Assembly: GCF_008642275.1 (NCBI RefSeq)
Contig: NZ_CP029189.1
Coordinates: forward strand, 4,872,501 to 4,936,500
Length of the DNA stretch: 64,000 nucleotides
DNA from: Streptomyces venezuelae
GTDB lineage: Bacteria > Actinomycetota > Actinomycetes > Streptomycetales > Streptomycetaceae
Reading direction: 5' to 3'
Shown: positions 7,814 to 15,451 of the stretch, one piece after another
Position numbering within the stretch: the first letter of the stretch is position 1
Layout: each line of letters opens with the position of its first letter
Translations under genes and position numbers: made by a program
Notes under the pieces: model-generated
Databases searched by the model: none
What the model was told of the DNA's origin: nothing
Seen by the model: only the letters and a program-made list of their open reading frames with translations

Positions 7814-8452
7814 TCAGGACTCCGTGCCGTGCAGCGGGAAACCGGCGATACCGCGCCAGGCGAGCGAGGTCAGCAGGCCGACCGCCGTCTCGCGGGCGAC
7901 CGGGCTCTCGCTGGAGAGCCAGTAGCGGGCCACGACCTGCGAGACCCCGCCCAGACCCACGGCGAGCAGCATCGACTCGTCCTTGGACAGGCCGGTGTCC
8001 TCGGCGATGACGTCGGAGATGGCCTCGGCGCACTGGAGCGAGACGCGGTCGACGCGCTCGCGCACCGCCGGCTCGTTCGTCAGGTCGGACTCGAAGACCA
8101 GCCGGAAGGCGCCGCCCTCCTCCTCCACGTACGCGAAGTAGGCGTCCATGGTGGCCGCCACGCGCAGCTTGTTGTCCGTCGTCGAGGCGAGCGCGGTGCG
8201 CACGGCCAGCAGCAGGGCCTCGCAGTGCTGGTCCAGCAGGGCCAGGTACAGGTCGAGCTTGCCGGGGAAGTGCTGGTACAGCACCGGCTTGCTCACACCG
8301 GCCCGCTCGGCGATGTCGTCCATGGCCGCCGCGTGATACCCCTGCGCGACGAAGACCTCCTGGGCCGCGCCCAGCAGCTGGTTGCGCCGGGCTCGGCGCG
8401 GCAGTCGCGTGCCCCGCGGACGCGCTGCCTCGGTCTGCTCGATGGCTGTCAC
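7814..8452 (-). CDS. TetR/AcrR family transcriptional regulator
   Basis: About 212 residues. The N-terminal helix-turn-helix reads MDDIAERAGVSKPVLYQHF (about residues 44-62), followed by an all-helical ligand-binding domain with no recognised ligand signature. The GTG at 8452 was chosen because GGGAGG lies about 5 nt upstream; an ATG 27 nt earlier is also in frame. A perfect palindrome, TTCGGT-A-ACCGAA, lies 60 nt upstream (8512-8524), overlapping where the promoter should be, so autorepression is likely. It matches the TetR gene beside DUF3107 in M. tuberculosis (Rv3208). The regulon is unknown. Confidence 0.9.
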   Translation of the reverse strand: MTAIEQTEAARPRGTRLPRRARRNQLLGAAQEVFVAQGYHAAAMDDIAERAGVSKPVLYQHFPGKLDLYLALLDQHCEALLLAVRTALASTTDNKLRVAATMDAYFAYVEEEGGAFRLVFESDLTNEPAVRERVDRVSLQCAEAISDVIAEDTGLSKDESMLLAVGLGGVSQVVARYWLSSESPVARETAVGLLTSLAWRGIAGFPLHGTES

Positions 8453-8502
8453 GCCGCCTCCCACTTTCTCTAAGAACACAGTGCGCTCTGCGCCGCGCCG
8501 CC

Positions 8503-8524
8503 ATCGTACTTTTCGGTAACCGAA
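8503..8524 (-). promoter_or_regulatory. Candidate TetR operator and -10 box
   Basis: The 13-bp palindrome TTCGGTAACCGAA at 8512-8524 lies just upstream (minus-strand sense) of TACGAT at 8508-8503, a -10-like box. A repressor bound here would cover the promoter spacer. The assignment to the adjacent TetR protein is inference from position and symmetry. Confidence 0.5.
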
Positions 8525-8636
8525 TCTGGAGGGTCCAAGCCGAGTTTTCTCGCGGTACGGACGGCCCGGAGGCGCTGGTCAGCGGTTTGATCAGCAGGGT
8601 GATCAGGGGTTTGGCCGGTGCTCGGTCGGCTGGCGG

Positions 8637-8852
8637 TCAGCGGTAGTCGTCCTCGTCCAGCGGCACCACCCGTGCCTGCTCGACGGCGTCGCCGTCCGTG
8701 ACCCCGTCGGCCGTCCGCTCGGTGATCGGGTCGTCCTCGTCCGGCCGGAGATCGGCCAGCTGCTCCGCCACATCAGCCTCGGGCGCCTCAGGATCGAGGG
8801 ATTCCGGAAACTGTTCCCGGAAGGTGTCCGGCTCCGCAGGGTCGACAGTCAT
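8637..8852 (-). CDS. Acidic hypothetical protein (71 aa)
   Basis: A 71-residue, strongly acidic protein (many Asp and Glu, ending PLDEDDYR) with no Cys and no hydrophobic stretch; probably soluble and largely disordered. Similar short acidic proteins occur in Streptomyces, but I know of no function. The ATG has GAGGGGAG 5 nt upstream, a strong site. It is transcribed divergently from the alpha/beta hydrolase at 8985. The 132-bp space between them holds a long-range inverted repeat (8870-8880 and 8940-8950). Confidence 0.7.
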   Translation of the reverse strand: MTVDPAEPDTFREQFPESLDPEAPEADVAEQLADLRPDEDDPITERTADGVTDGDAVEQARVVPLDEDDYR

Positions 8853-8869
8853 GCCGCTCCCCTCGCTTC

Positions 8870-8950
8870 CTTGTGTTCACTTACGAGCCTAGGAGGATCG
8901 CGGAGGCACCGCTATGCGGATCCGCTTGAATTTGTGACCGTGAACACAAG
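8870..8950. promoter_or_regulatory. Paired 11-bp inverted sites in a divergent promoter region
   Basis: CTTGTGTTCAC at 8870-8880 is the exact reverse complement of GTGAACACAAG at 8940-8950, with 59 bp between. The right copy overlaps TGTGACCGTGAACACA (8933-8948), one mismatch from the Crp consensus TGTGA-N6-TCACA. The placement suggests an operator pair serving both divergent genes. The binding protein is not known. Confidence 0.4.
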
Positions 8951-8971
8951 AAGTGGAACGTGATCGTCTCG

Positions 8972-8984
8972 TAACATTGCCCGC
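8972..8984 (+). promoter_or_regulatory. -10 box giving a probable leaderless start
   Basis: TAACAT at 8972-8977 ends 7 nt before the ATG at 8985, and no ribosome binding site is present. This fits leaderless transcription of the alpha/beta hydrolase-DUF3152 operon. No good -35 is visible, which may mean activator dependence. Confidence 0.45.
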
Positions 8985-9980
8985 ATGTCTTCGACCGAGC
9001 TGCCGGGCGTACGGTCCACCACAGAGCTGTCCTCCCAGGTGAGAGGCGTTCGGGTGGCCGAAGGGGAGCAGCTGCGCACCACTGCGCTGCCCGGCCTGGA
9101 ACTGGCCGTCCGGGCCCGCCCACCACTGCGCGCGGGGCTGCCACCCGCTCTGTTCGTGCACGGACTCGGCGGTTCCTCGCAGAACTGGTCGGATCTGATG
9201 GCACAGCTGGCCGACACCGTCGACGGCGAGGCCCTCGACCTGCCGGGCTTCGGCTGGTCACCGCCACCCGGGGACCGGGACTACTCCGTCACCGCCTTCG
9301 CCCGCGCCGTCATCCGGCACCTCGACGCCGCCGGACGCGGCCCGGTCCACCTGGTCGGCAACTCCCTCGGTGGAGCCGTCTCCACCCGCGTCGCGGCCGT
9401 CCGGCCCGACCTGGTGCGCACCCTGACCCTCATCTCGCCCGCCCTGCCCGAGCTGCGCGTGCAGAAGTCGGCCGTGCCGACCGCGCTGCTCGCCCTGCCC
9501 GGCGTGGCCGGGCTCTTCAACCGGCTGACGCAGGGACTCAGCGCCGAGCAGCGCACCCGCGGGGTGACGGGGCTCTGCTACGGGGACCCCTCCCGGGTGA
9601 CACCCGAGGGATTCCGCAACGCCGTCGAGGAGATGGAGCGGCGGATGGCCCTCCCGTACTTCTGGGAGGCGATGACGCGCTCCTCGCGCGGCATCGTCGA
9701 CGCCTACACCCTCGGTGGCCAGCACGGACTGTGGCGGCAGGCGCAGCGGGTCCTCGCGCCCTCGCTGCTGGTCTACGGTGGCCGGGACCAGCTGGTCTCG
9801 TACCGTATGGCGCACAAGGCGGCCGCGGCCTTCCGCGGTTCGCGGCTGCTGTGCATGCCCGAGGCAGGACATGTGGCGATGATGGAGTACCCCGAAGCGG
9901 TCGCCGCCGCGTTCCGGGAGCTGCTGAGCGACACCGGAACGGGTGCCAGTGACCGATATACCGAAGACGGCAGAGGCTGA
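8985..9980 (+). CDS. Alpha/beta hydrolase
   Basis: 331 residues, alpha/beta-hydrolase fold. The nucleophile motif is GNSLGG (Ser near residue 126), preceded by the oxyanion motif VHGLGGSSQNW near 57. The likely acid is in VYGGRDQLV (near 264) and the base in EAGHVAMMEYP (near 294). It has no signal peptide. The DUF3152 gene starts 5 nt after its stop, so the two are co-transcribed. The start codon follows a -10 box by 7 nt (leaderless). The substrate is unknown; resemblance to meta-cleavage or lipid hydrolases is only general. Confidence 0.88.
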   Translation: MSSTELPGVRSTTELSSQVRGVRVAEGEQLRTTALPGLELAVRARPPLRAGLPPALFVHGLGGSSQNWSDLMAQLADTVDGEALDLPGFGWSPPPGDRDYSVTAFARAVIRHLDAAGRGPVHLVGNSLGGAVSTRVAAVRPDLVRTLTLISPALPELRVQKSAVPTALLALPGVAGLFNRLTQGLSAEQRTRGVTGLCYGDPSRVTPEGFRNAVEEMERRMALPYFWEAMTRSSRGIVDAYTLGGQHGLWRQAQRVLAPSLLVYGGRDQLVSYRMAHKAAAAFRGSRLLCMPEAGHVAMMEYPEAVAAAFRELLSDTGTGASDRYTEDGRG

Positions 9981-9985
9981 GGACC

Positions 9986-11368
9986 GTGGGACGACATAGT
10001 CGCAAGGGCCCTGCCCCAGCTCCGGCTCCGGCACCCGTCCGGCCGCAGCCGGAGCCGCTGCCCTACGAGGAACCGCCCGCCGCGTACCGGCCCGAACCGA
10101 CCGTCACCCACCAGGGGTACGTGTCCCAGGACCGGCCCTACGCCGACGCGCGGACCGGGGGCCACCCCCAGCAGTACGAGTCCGGCGGTGCCTGGGGGGT
10201 CGGCCCCGACTCCGTGTACGGGGACTGGCACGGGGTGCGGCGCCCGCACGAGGCCACCGCCGCCACACCGGCCCCCACGGCGTTGCGTGACTGCGACACC
10301 CCGGCCTTCGGTACCCCCGCGGTGGGCTTCCCGCAGGTCACCCTGGCGCCGCCGGCCGCGTTCGGCACGGACCCCGATCCCGTCACCTCCACCGGCGCGC
10401 AGCGCCGGGTGCCCGGTCCGCGCAAGCCCGTCGATCCGGTCCCGCCCGTGTCCGCGTCCGCATCCGTAGGCGCACCCGCCGACGCCGATGCCGACGTTCC
10501 CGCCGAGGATCCGCCCGGCTCCGGCCGCGGCCGCAAGGCCCGTACGTTCACGGGCATCGCCGCCGTCGCCGTCACCACGGTCCTCGCCGTCGTCGTCGCC
10601 GGCCAGATGGCCTCGGACGCGGACGGCGAGAAGTCCGGCGCGCAGGCCGCCGTCGGCGACAGCCGCGCCGACGCGGGCGCCTCCCGGTCGGACGACCGCG
10701 CGACGCCGCAGGGAGCCATGCCCGCCGGGCCCGCCGCACCGGCCGCGGTCGCACCCGAGGCGGAGCTGACGTACGAACAGAAGATGGCCGTGCAGTTCCC
10801 GCTCGACGCGAAACTCGCCGGGCCCGGGACCTTCGACACCGTGCCCGGTGTGGCCAAGGCCCCCGGCAAGGGCAAGCTCGTGCGCTACCGGGTCGACGTC
10901 GAGCAGGGCCTCGGCCTGGACGCGCAGCTCTTCGCCGAGGCGATCCACCGCACGCTCAACGACGACCGCAGCTGGGGCCACGGCGGCACGAAGACCTTCG
11001 AGCGGGTGCCGGGCGGCAACGCCGACTTCGTGATCACCCTCGCCAGCCCCGGAACCACCGGGGTCTGGTGCGCCAAGTCCGACCTCGACACCGTCGTCGG
11101 CAACGTCTCCTGCGACTCGGCCAGGACCGAGCGGGTCATGATCAACGCCTTCCGGTGGGCCCAGGGGTCCGAGACCTACGGCCCGGACCAGATGTTCATC
11201 TACCGCCAGATGCTCATCAACCACGAGGTCGGCCACCGGCTCGGCCACGACCACGTCAACTGCCGCACCCCGGGCGCGCTCGCCCCGGTCATGCAGCAGC
11301 AGACCAAGTCCCTCAACATCGACGGCATCCAGTGCAAGCCCAACCCATGGGTGTTCCCCGAGAGTTGA
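9986..11368 (+). CDS. DUF3152 zinc protein (membrane-anchored, HExxH)
   Basis: 460 residues. The first ~180 are Pro/Ala-rich and disordered. One membrane segment follows (near residues 190-208, FTGIAAVAVTTVLAVVVAG), then a linker and an extracytoplasmic DUF3152 domain (about 255-460). The domain contains NHEVGHRLGHDH, an HExxHxxGxxH zinc motif of the metzincin type, near residue 412. It is therefore probably a surface metallopeptidase, though no substrate is known. The GTG start lies 5 nt after the hydrolase stop. The M. tuberculosis counterpart is Rv3207c (from memory). A hairpin at 11384-11406 ends the operon. Confidence 0.88.
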   Translation: MGRHSRKGPAPAPAPAPVRPQPEPLPYEEPPAAYRPEPTVTHQGYVSQDRPYADARTGGHPQQYESGGAWGVGPDSVYGDWHGVRRPHEATAATPAPTALRDCDTPAFGTPAVGFPQVTLAPPAAFGTDPDPVTSTGAQRRVPGPRKPVDPVPPVSASASVGAPADADADVPAEDPPGSGRGRKARTFTGIAAVAVTTVLAVVVAGQMASDADGEKSGAQAAVGDSRADAGASRSDDRATPQGAMPAGPAAPAAVAPEAELTYEQKMAVQFPLDAKLAGPGTFDTVPGVAKAPGKGKLVRYRVDVEQGLGLDAQLFAEAIHRTLNDDRSWGHGGTKTFERVPGGNADFVITLASPGTTGVWCAKSDLDTVVGNVSCDSARTERVMINAFRWAQGSETYGPDQMFIYRQMLINHEVGHRLGHDHVNCRTPGALAPVMQQQTKSLNIDGIQCKPNPWVFPES

Positions 11369-11383
11369 CCGACGCGCCGCCCT

Positions 11384-11406
11384 CCCCGCCCGCCCGTCGG
11401 GCGGGG
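11384..11406 (+). terminator. Hairpin terminator of the DUF3152 operon
   Basis: CCCCGCCCG (11384-11392) pairs perfectly with CGGGCGGGG (11398-11406) around CCCGT. It lies 15 nt past the DUF3152 stop and just before the TTGACA of the next promoter. Confidence 0.7.
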
Positions 11407-11413
11407 ATCCGCG

Positions 11414-11443
11414 TTGACAATCCGTCCGATCATCGGCAATCGT
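11414..11443 (+). promoter_or_regulatory. Promoter of the opp leader
   Basis: A perfect TTGACA (11414-11419) and AATCGT (11438-11443) with an 18-nt spacer. The predicted transcription start coincides with the ATG at 11451, so the leader peptide would be translated from a leaderless mRNA. Confidence 0.6.
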
Positions 11444-11450
11444 TCTCCGC

Positions 11451-11546
11451 ATGTCGCACCGCCACACCATGACCGCGAGCGCCGCCATAGAGCTGGCGCT
11501 GCTTGGTGTGACCGCGCACAGCGTGGCCGACATCCTCTGTCGCTGA
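11451..11546 (+). CDS. Leaderless 31-aa putative leader peptide
   Basis: A 31-codon reading frame beginning MSHRHTMTAS and ending ADILCR, with a single Cys codon (TGT) next to last. It starts 7 nt after a -10 box, has no ribosome binding site, and is followed by a large hairpin (11588-11623) and then the substrate-binding protein gene. Short leaderless peptides with cysteine codons near the end occur upstream of actinobacterial sulfur and peptide uptake operons and can act as attenuation sensors. By analogy this one may sense charged tRNA-Cys. It could also be a chance frame, but the position, promoter and good GC3 argue for real translation. Confidence 0.6.
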   Translation: MSHRHTMTASAAIELALLGVTAHSVADILCR

Positions 11547-11587
11547 CGCCTGCCCGCAAGCGCCGCGACCCCTTTTCAGGTTCCTTC

Positions 11588-11623
11588 GCCGCGCCCGGGC
11601 GTACGCACGCCCGCAGGCGCGGC
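11588..11623 (+). promoter_or_regulatory. Attenuator-like hairpin in the opp leader
   Basis: An outer 8-bp stem (11588-11595 with 11616-11623) and an inner 7-bp stem (11596-11602 with 11607-11613), separated by a 2-nt bulge, with a 4-nt ACGC loop, followed by TTCCTC. It lies 41 nt after the leader peptide stop and 95 nt before the SBP gene, where a transcription attenuator would sit. Confidence 0.55.
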
Positions 11624-11718
11624 TTCCTCATGCTCCGGTACCCCGTCGGTACCGCCGCCGACCGCTGCCCCTCGCGTGGCCTTCCCGCCTTCCTTCACGC
11701 CGAGAGGTCTTCACACCC

Positions 11719-13467
11719 ATGTCTTCCGCCGGACCCGACCGTCATCTCACAGCGCGCCGCGTGGCCGCCGTCGCCGTCAGCCTCGTACTGGCCGGGGGCG
11801 CCGCGGCCTGCGGGCCCGAGGGCGGTGCGGACAAAGCCGGTTCGGGCGACAAGCCGGGCGCCGCGGGCGTCCCGCAGAAGGGCGGCACCCTGACCGTCCT
11901 CAACTCCGAGCCGCAGAGCGACTTCGACCCCGCCCGGCTCTACACCTCGGGCGGCGGAAACGTTCCCTCGCTGGTCTTCCGCACACTGACCACCCGCAAC
12001 CGCGAGGACGGCCCGGCCGGCACCAAGGTCGTGCCCGACCTGGCCACCGACACCGGAAAGCCCAACGCCGACGCCACCGAGTGGACGTACACGCTCAAGG
12101 ACGGGCTGAAGTACGAGGACGGCACCCCGATCACCACCGCCGACATCAAGTACGGCATCGAGCGGTCCTTCGCCGCCGAGCTCTCGGGCGGGGCCCCCTA
12201 CCTGCGGGACTGGCTGGTCGGCGGGGAGGCGTACGAGGGTCCGTACAAGGACGGCGGCAAGGGACTCGACTCGATCACCGTGCCCGACCCTAAGACGATC
12301 GTCTTCAAACTCCGCAAGCCCGAGGGCGAGTTCCCCTTCGTCGCCACGCAGACGCAGTTCGCGCCCGTCCCCAAGGCCAAGGACACCGGGGTCACGTACG
12401 AGGAACACCCCGTCTCCTCCGGCCCGTACAAGGTCGTCAAGAACGACAACGACGGCGAACACCTCACCCTGGAGCGCAACGAGCACTGGGACGAGAAGAC
12501 CGACGAGGAGCGCAAGGCCTACCCGGACAGGATCGACGTCCGGTCCGGTCTGGACGCCGCCGTCATCAACCAGCGCCTGACCACCAGCTCCGGCCCCGAC
12601 GCCGCCGCCATCACCACCGACACCAACCTGGGCCCGGCGGAGCTCGCCCAGATCGGCGCGAACAAGGAGCTCGCCGGACGCGTCGGCACCGGCCACTTCG
12701 GCTACGTCAACTACCTGGCCTTCAACCCGAAGGTGGCCCCCTTCGACAACCCGAAGGTCCGCCAGGCCATCTCCCACGCCGTCAACCGCACCAGCGTGAT
12801 CAACGCCGCCGGCGGATCCGCGCTGGCCGAACCGGCCACCACCTTCCTGCCCGAGCGCGAGGCCTTCGGCTTCACACCGTACGACCACTTCCCGGCGGGG
12901 AAGACCGGCGACCCGGCCAAGGCCAGGCAGCTGCTGGCGGAGGCGGGATTCCCCGACGGGATCACCGTCACCCTGACCCACTCCACCGCGCAGAACCGCC
13001 AGACCAGCCCCGAGGTCGCCACGGCCGTGCAGCAGGCCCTCGGCGCCGCCGGGATCACCGTCAAGCTGGAGGGCCTGGAGAACAACGCCTTCAACGAGAA
13101 GCGCTGGGACGTCAAGAACACCCCCGGCTTCTTCCTCTCCCGCTGGGGCGCCGACTGGCCGTCCGGCGCCCCCTTCCTCGCGCCGATCTTCGACGGCCGG
13201 CAGATCGTCACCAACGGCTCCAACTACAACCACGCGCAGCTGGACGACCCGGCCGTGAACGCCGAGATCGACGAGATCGCCAAGCTGACCGACCTCGCGG
13301 CGGCCGGCAAGCGCTGGGGCGCACTCGACAAGAAGATCGGTGAGCAGGCCCTGGCCGTGCCCCTCTTCCACCCGGTCTACAAGCGGCTCGTCGGCAAGGA
13401 CGTCAAGAACGTCGTGATCAGCGACTGGACCGGCGTCCTCGACATCTCGCAGGTCTCCGTCAAGTGA
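11719..13467 (+). CDS. Oligopeptide ABC transporter substrate-binding lipoprotein
   Basis: 582 residues, family 5 extracellular solute-binding protein (OppA/DppA type). A lipoprotein signal peptide ends in LAGGAAAC (Cys near residue 31), so the protein is anchored outside the membrane. The binding-protein core follows, with typical stretches such as YTLKDGLKYEDGTPIT and FNPKVAPFDNPKVRQAISH. The GTG of the first permease overlaps its stop by 4 nt, so the operon is tightly coupled. Expression is probably governed by the leader at 11414-11623. The ligand is presumably short peptides; the cysteine codon in the leader hints at cysteine-containing ones, but this is inference. Confidence 0.93.
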   Translation: MSSAGPDRHLTARRVAAVAVSLVLAGGAAACGPEGGADKAGSGDKPGAAGVPQKGGTLTVLNSEPQSDFDPARLYTSGGGNVPSLVFRTLTTRNREDGPAGTKVVPDLATDTGKPNADATEWTYTLKDGLKYEDGTPITTADIKYGIERSFAAELSGGAPYLRDWLVGGEAYEGPYKDGGKGLDSITVPDPKTIVFKLRKPEGEFPFVATQTQFAPVPKAKDTGVTYEEHPVSSGPYKVVKNDNDGEHLTLERNEHWDEKTDEERKAYPDRIDVRSGLDAAVINQRLTTSSGPDAAAITTDTNLGPAELAQIGANKELAGRVGTGHFGYVNYLAFNPKVAPFDNPKVRQAISHAVNRTSVINAAGGSALAEPATTFLPEREAFGFTPYDHFPAGKTGDPAKARQLLAEAGFPDGITVTLTHSTAQNRQTSPEVATAVQQALGAAGITVKLEGLENNAFNEKRWDVKNTPGFFLSRWGADWPSGAPFLAPIFDGRQIVTNGSNYNHAQLDDPAVNAEIDEIAKLTDLAAAGKRWGALDKKIGEQALAVPLFHPVYKRLVGKDVKNVVISDWTGVLDISQVSVK

Positions 13468-14462
13468 GCGTCGCCCTGAAACGCCCCGTACCGCAGCAGC
13501 CGCTGCCCGCGCCCGGGGCCACCACCCCGGGCGCGGGCACCGCGCGCCAGGTCTGGCGGCGCCTGCGCCGCCGGCCCGCGGCCCTCGCGGCCGCCGGGGC
13601 CATCACCCTGCTCGTCCTCCTCGCCCTCGCCGCACCGCTGGTGGCCCAGCTCACCGGACAGGACCCGAACGCCTACCACGACGACCTCGTGGACTCCGCG
13701 CGCGGCGGGGTACCGCTCGGCTCCTTCGGCGGGATCTCCGCCGACCACCTGCTCGGCGTCGAGCCGGGCACCGGGCGCGACCTGCTGACCCGGCTGCTGT
13801 ACGGGGCGCGGATCTCGCTGCTCGTCGCCCTGGGAGCCGTCCTCGTACAGACCCTCGTCGGGGTGGCGGTCGGACTCGCCGCAGGACTCGGCGGCCGGCT
13901 CACGGGCCAGCTCATCGGCCGGTTCACCGATGTGATGATCGCGCTGCCGATGCTGGTGATCGGCATCGCCCTCACCGCGGTCGTCCCGCCCGCCTTCCCG
14001 CGGCCACTGCTGCTGATCCTCGTCATCGGACTGCTCGACTGGGGCGGCACCGCCCGGATGGTGCGCGCCCAGACCCTCGCCCTGCGCGGTCTCGACTTCG
14101 TCGACGCCGCCCGCCTCTCGGGCAGGAGCACGCTCGGCATCGCCCGCCGCGAACTGCTGCCCTCGCTCGCCGCACCCGTCATCACCTACGCCGCGATCAA
14201 GGTACCCACCGCCATCGTGGCCGAGGCCTCGCTGTCCTTCCTCGGCGTCGGCGTCAAGCCGCCCACGCCCTCCTGGGGACAGATGCTCTCCAGCGCGCAG
14301 ACCTGGTTCCGCGCCGACCCGGCCTACGTCCTGCTCCCCGCCGGACTGCTCTTCGTCACCGTGCTCGCCTCCACCGTGCTGGGCGACGCCGTCCGCACGG
14401 CCCTCGACCCGCGCGAAGGCTCCCGCCTGCGGGTCGGCACCAGAAAGGAGCTCCGGGCGTGA
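13464..14462 (+). CDS. ABC transporter permease (OppC/DppC type)
   Basis: A 332-residue inner-membrane permease. After a Pro-rich cytoplasmic start and one membrane helix (about 45-65), the BPD_transp_1 domain holds five more helices with the EAA loop around GLDFVDAARLSGRST. The N-terminal domain typical of OppC is present. It overlaps the SBP gene by 4 nt and the next permease by 4 nt (GTGA), indicating translational coupling. The C-type permease precedes the B-type, the reverse of the usual opp/dpp order. Confidence 0.93.
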   Translation: MSVALKRPVPQQPLPAPGATTPGAGTARQVWRRLRRRPAALAAAGAITLLVLLALAAPLVAQLTGQDPNAYHDDLVDSARGGVPLGSFGGISADHLLGVEPGTGRDLLTRLLYGARISLLVALGAVLVQTLVGVAVGLAAGLGGRLTGQLIGRFTDVMIALPMLVIGIALTAVVPPAFPRPLLLILVIGLLDWGGTARMVRAQTLALRGLDFVDAARLSGRSTLGIARRELLPSLAAPVITYAAIKVPTAIVAEASLSFLGVGVKPPTPSWGQMLSSAQTWFRADPAYVLLPAGLLFVTVLASTVLGDAVRTALDPREGSRLRVGTRKELRA

Positions 14463-15451
14463 CCCGCTTCCTCCTCAAACGGACCGGCGGCGCGCTGCTC
14501 GTGCTGCTCGCCCTGTCCGTCGTCGTCTACGCACTCTTCTACCTCGCCCCCGGCGACCCGGCCCGCCTCGCCTGCGGAGAGCGCTGCAACCCGGCGCAGA
14601 TCGCCCAGGTCCGCGAACAGCTCGGGCTCGACGAGTCCGCCCTCACCCAGTACCTGCACTTCCTCCAGGGGCTGCTGGCCGGCCGGGACCACTCCGGCGG
14701 CGCCGGGCAGGTCCTGCACTGCGACGCGCCCTGCCTGGGATTCTCGTACCAGAACGACCAGCAGGTCACCGCCCTGGTCCTGGACCGGCTGCCCGCCACC
14801 CTGTCCCTGGCGCTGGGCGCGCTGGTGATCTGGCTGGTCGTCGGCGTCGGCACCGGACTGCTCTCCGCGCTGCGCCGCGGCGGAATCACCGAGCGGGTCC
14901 TGACCGTAGTGACCCTCGCCGGGACCGGCACCCCCGTCTTCATCCTGGGGCTGCTGCTGCTCATGACGGTGTGCGCCTACCTCCAGTGGCTGCCGTTCCC
15001 GACGTACGTGCCGCTGACCGAAGACCCCGAGCAGTGGGCCTGGAACCTGCTCCTGCCCTGGGTGACGCTCGGCTTCTTCGAGAGCGCCAAGTACGCCCGT
15101 CTCACCCGCAGTTCGACCCTGGAGACGCTCGCCGAGGACCACATCCGGACCTTCCGCGCCTACGGGGTGGGGGAGCGGGCCGTCGTCACCCGGCACGCGG
15201 TGCGCGGCGCCGTGGCCCCCGTGATCGCGCTCAGCGCCGTGGACTTCGGCACGATGATCGGCGGCGCGGTGCTGACGGAGTCGCTGTTCGGGATCCCCGG
15301 CCTCGGCAAGACGCTCATCGACGGCGTACGGGTCGTGGACCTGCCCGTCGTCGTCGGCGTCGTCCTCACGATCGGCACGGCCGTGGTCCTCGCGGGCGCG
15401 GTCGCCGACCTGCTGTACGCCGCCGCGGACCGAAGGGTGACCCTCGCATGA
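14459..15451 (+). CDS. ABC transporter permease (OppB/DppB type)
   Basis: A 330-residue permease with the classic OppB start (MTRFLLKRTGGALLVLLALS), first helix at about 12-30, a ~80-residue extracytoplasmic loop (four Cys: RLACGERCNP and LHCDAPCLGF) and then five helices with the EAA loop near TFRAYGVGERAVVTRHAVRG. The four Cys in the external loop could form two disulfides, which is not usual for OppB in general. The GTG overlaps the upstream stop, and its own stop overlaps the ATG of the fused ATPase. Confidence 0.92.
   Translation: MTRFLLKRTGGALLVLLALSVVVYALFYLAPGDPARLACGERCNPAQIAQVREQLGLDESALTQYLHFLQGLLAGRDHSGGAGQVLHCDAPCLGFSYQNDQQVTALVLDRLPATLSLALGALVIWLVVGVGTGLLSALRRGGITERVLTVVTLAGTGTPVFILGLLLLMTVCAYLQWLPFPTYVPLTEDPEQWAWNLLLPWVTLGFFESAKYARLTRSSTLETLAEDHIRTFRAYGVGERAVVTRHAVRGAVAPVIALSAVDFGTMIGGAVLTESLFGIPGLGKTLIDGVRVVDLPVVVGVVLTIGTAVVLAGAVADLLYAAADRRVTLA

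Noticed and set aside
14971..15447. N-terminal extension of the fused ATPase
   Set aside because: The stretch lies inside the OppB permease gene in another frame; the ATG at 15448 with stop-start overlap is the sensible start.
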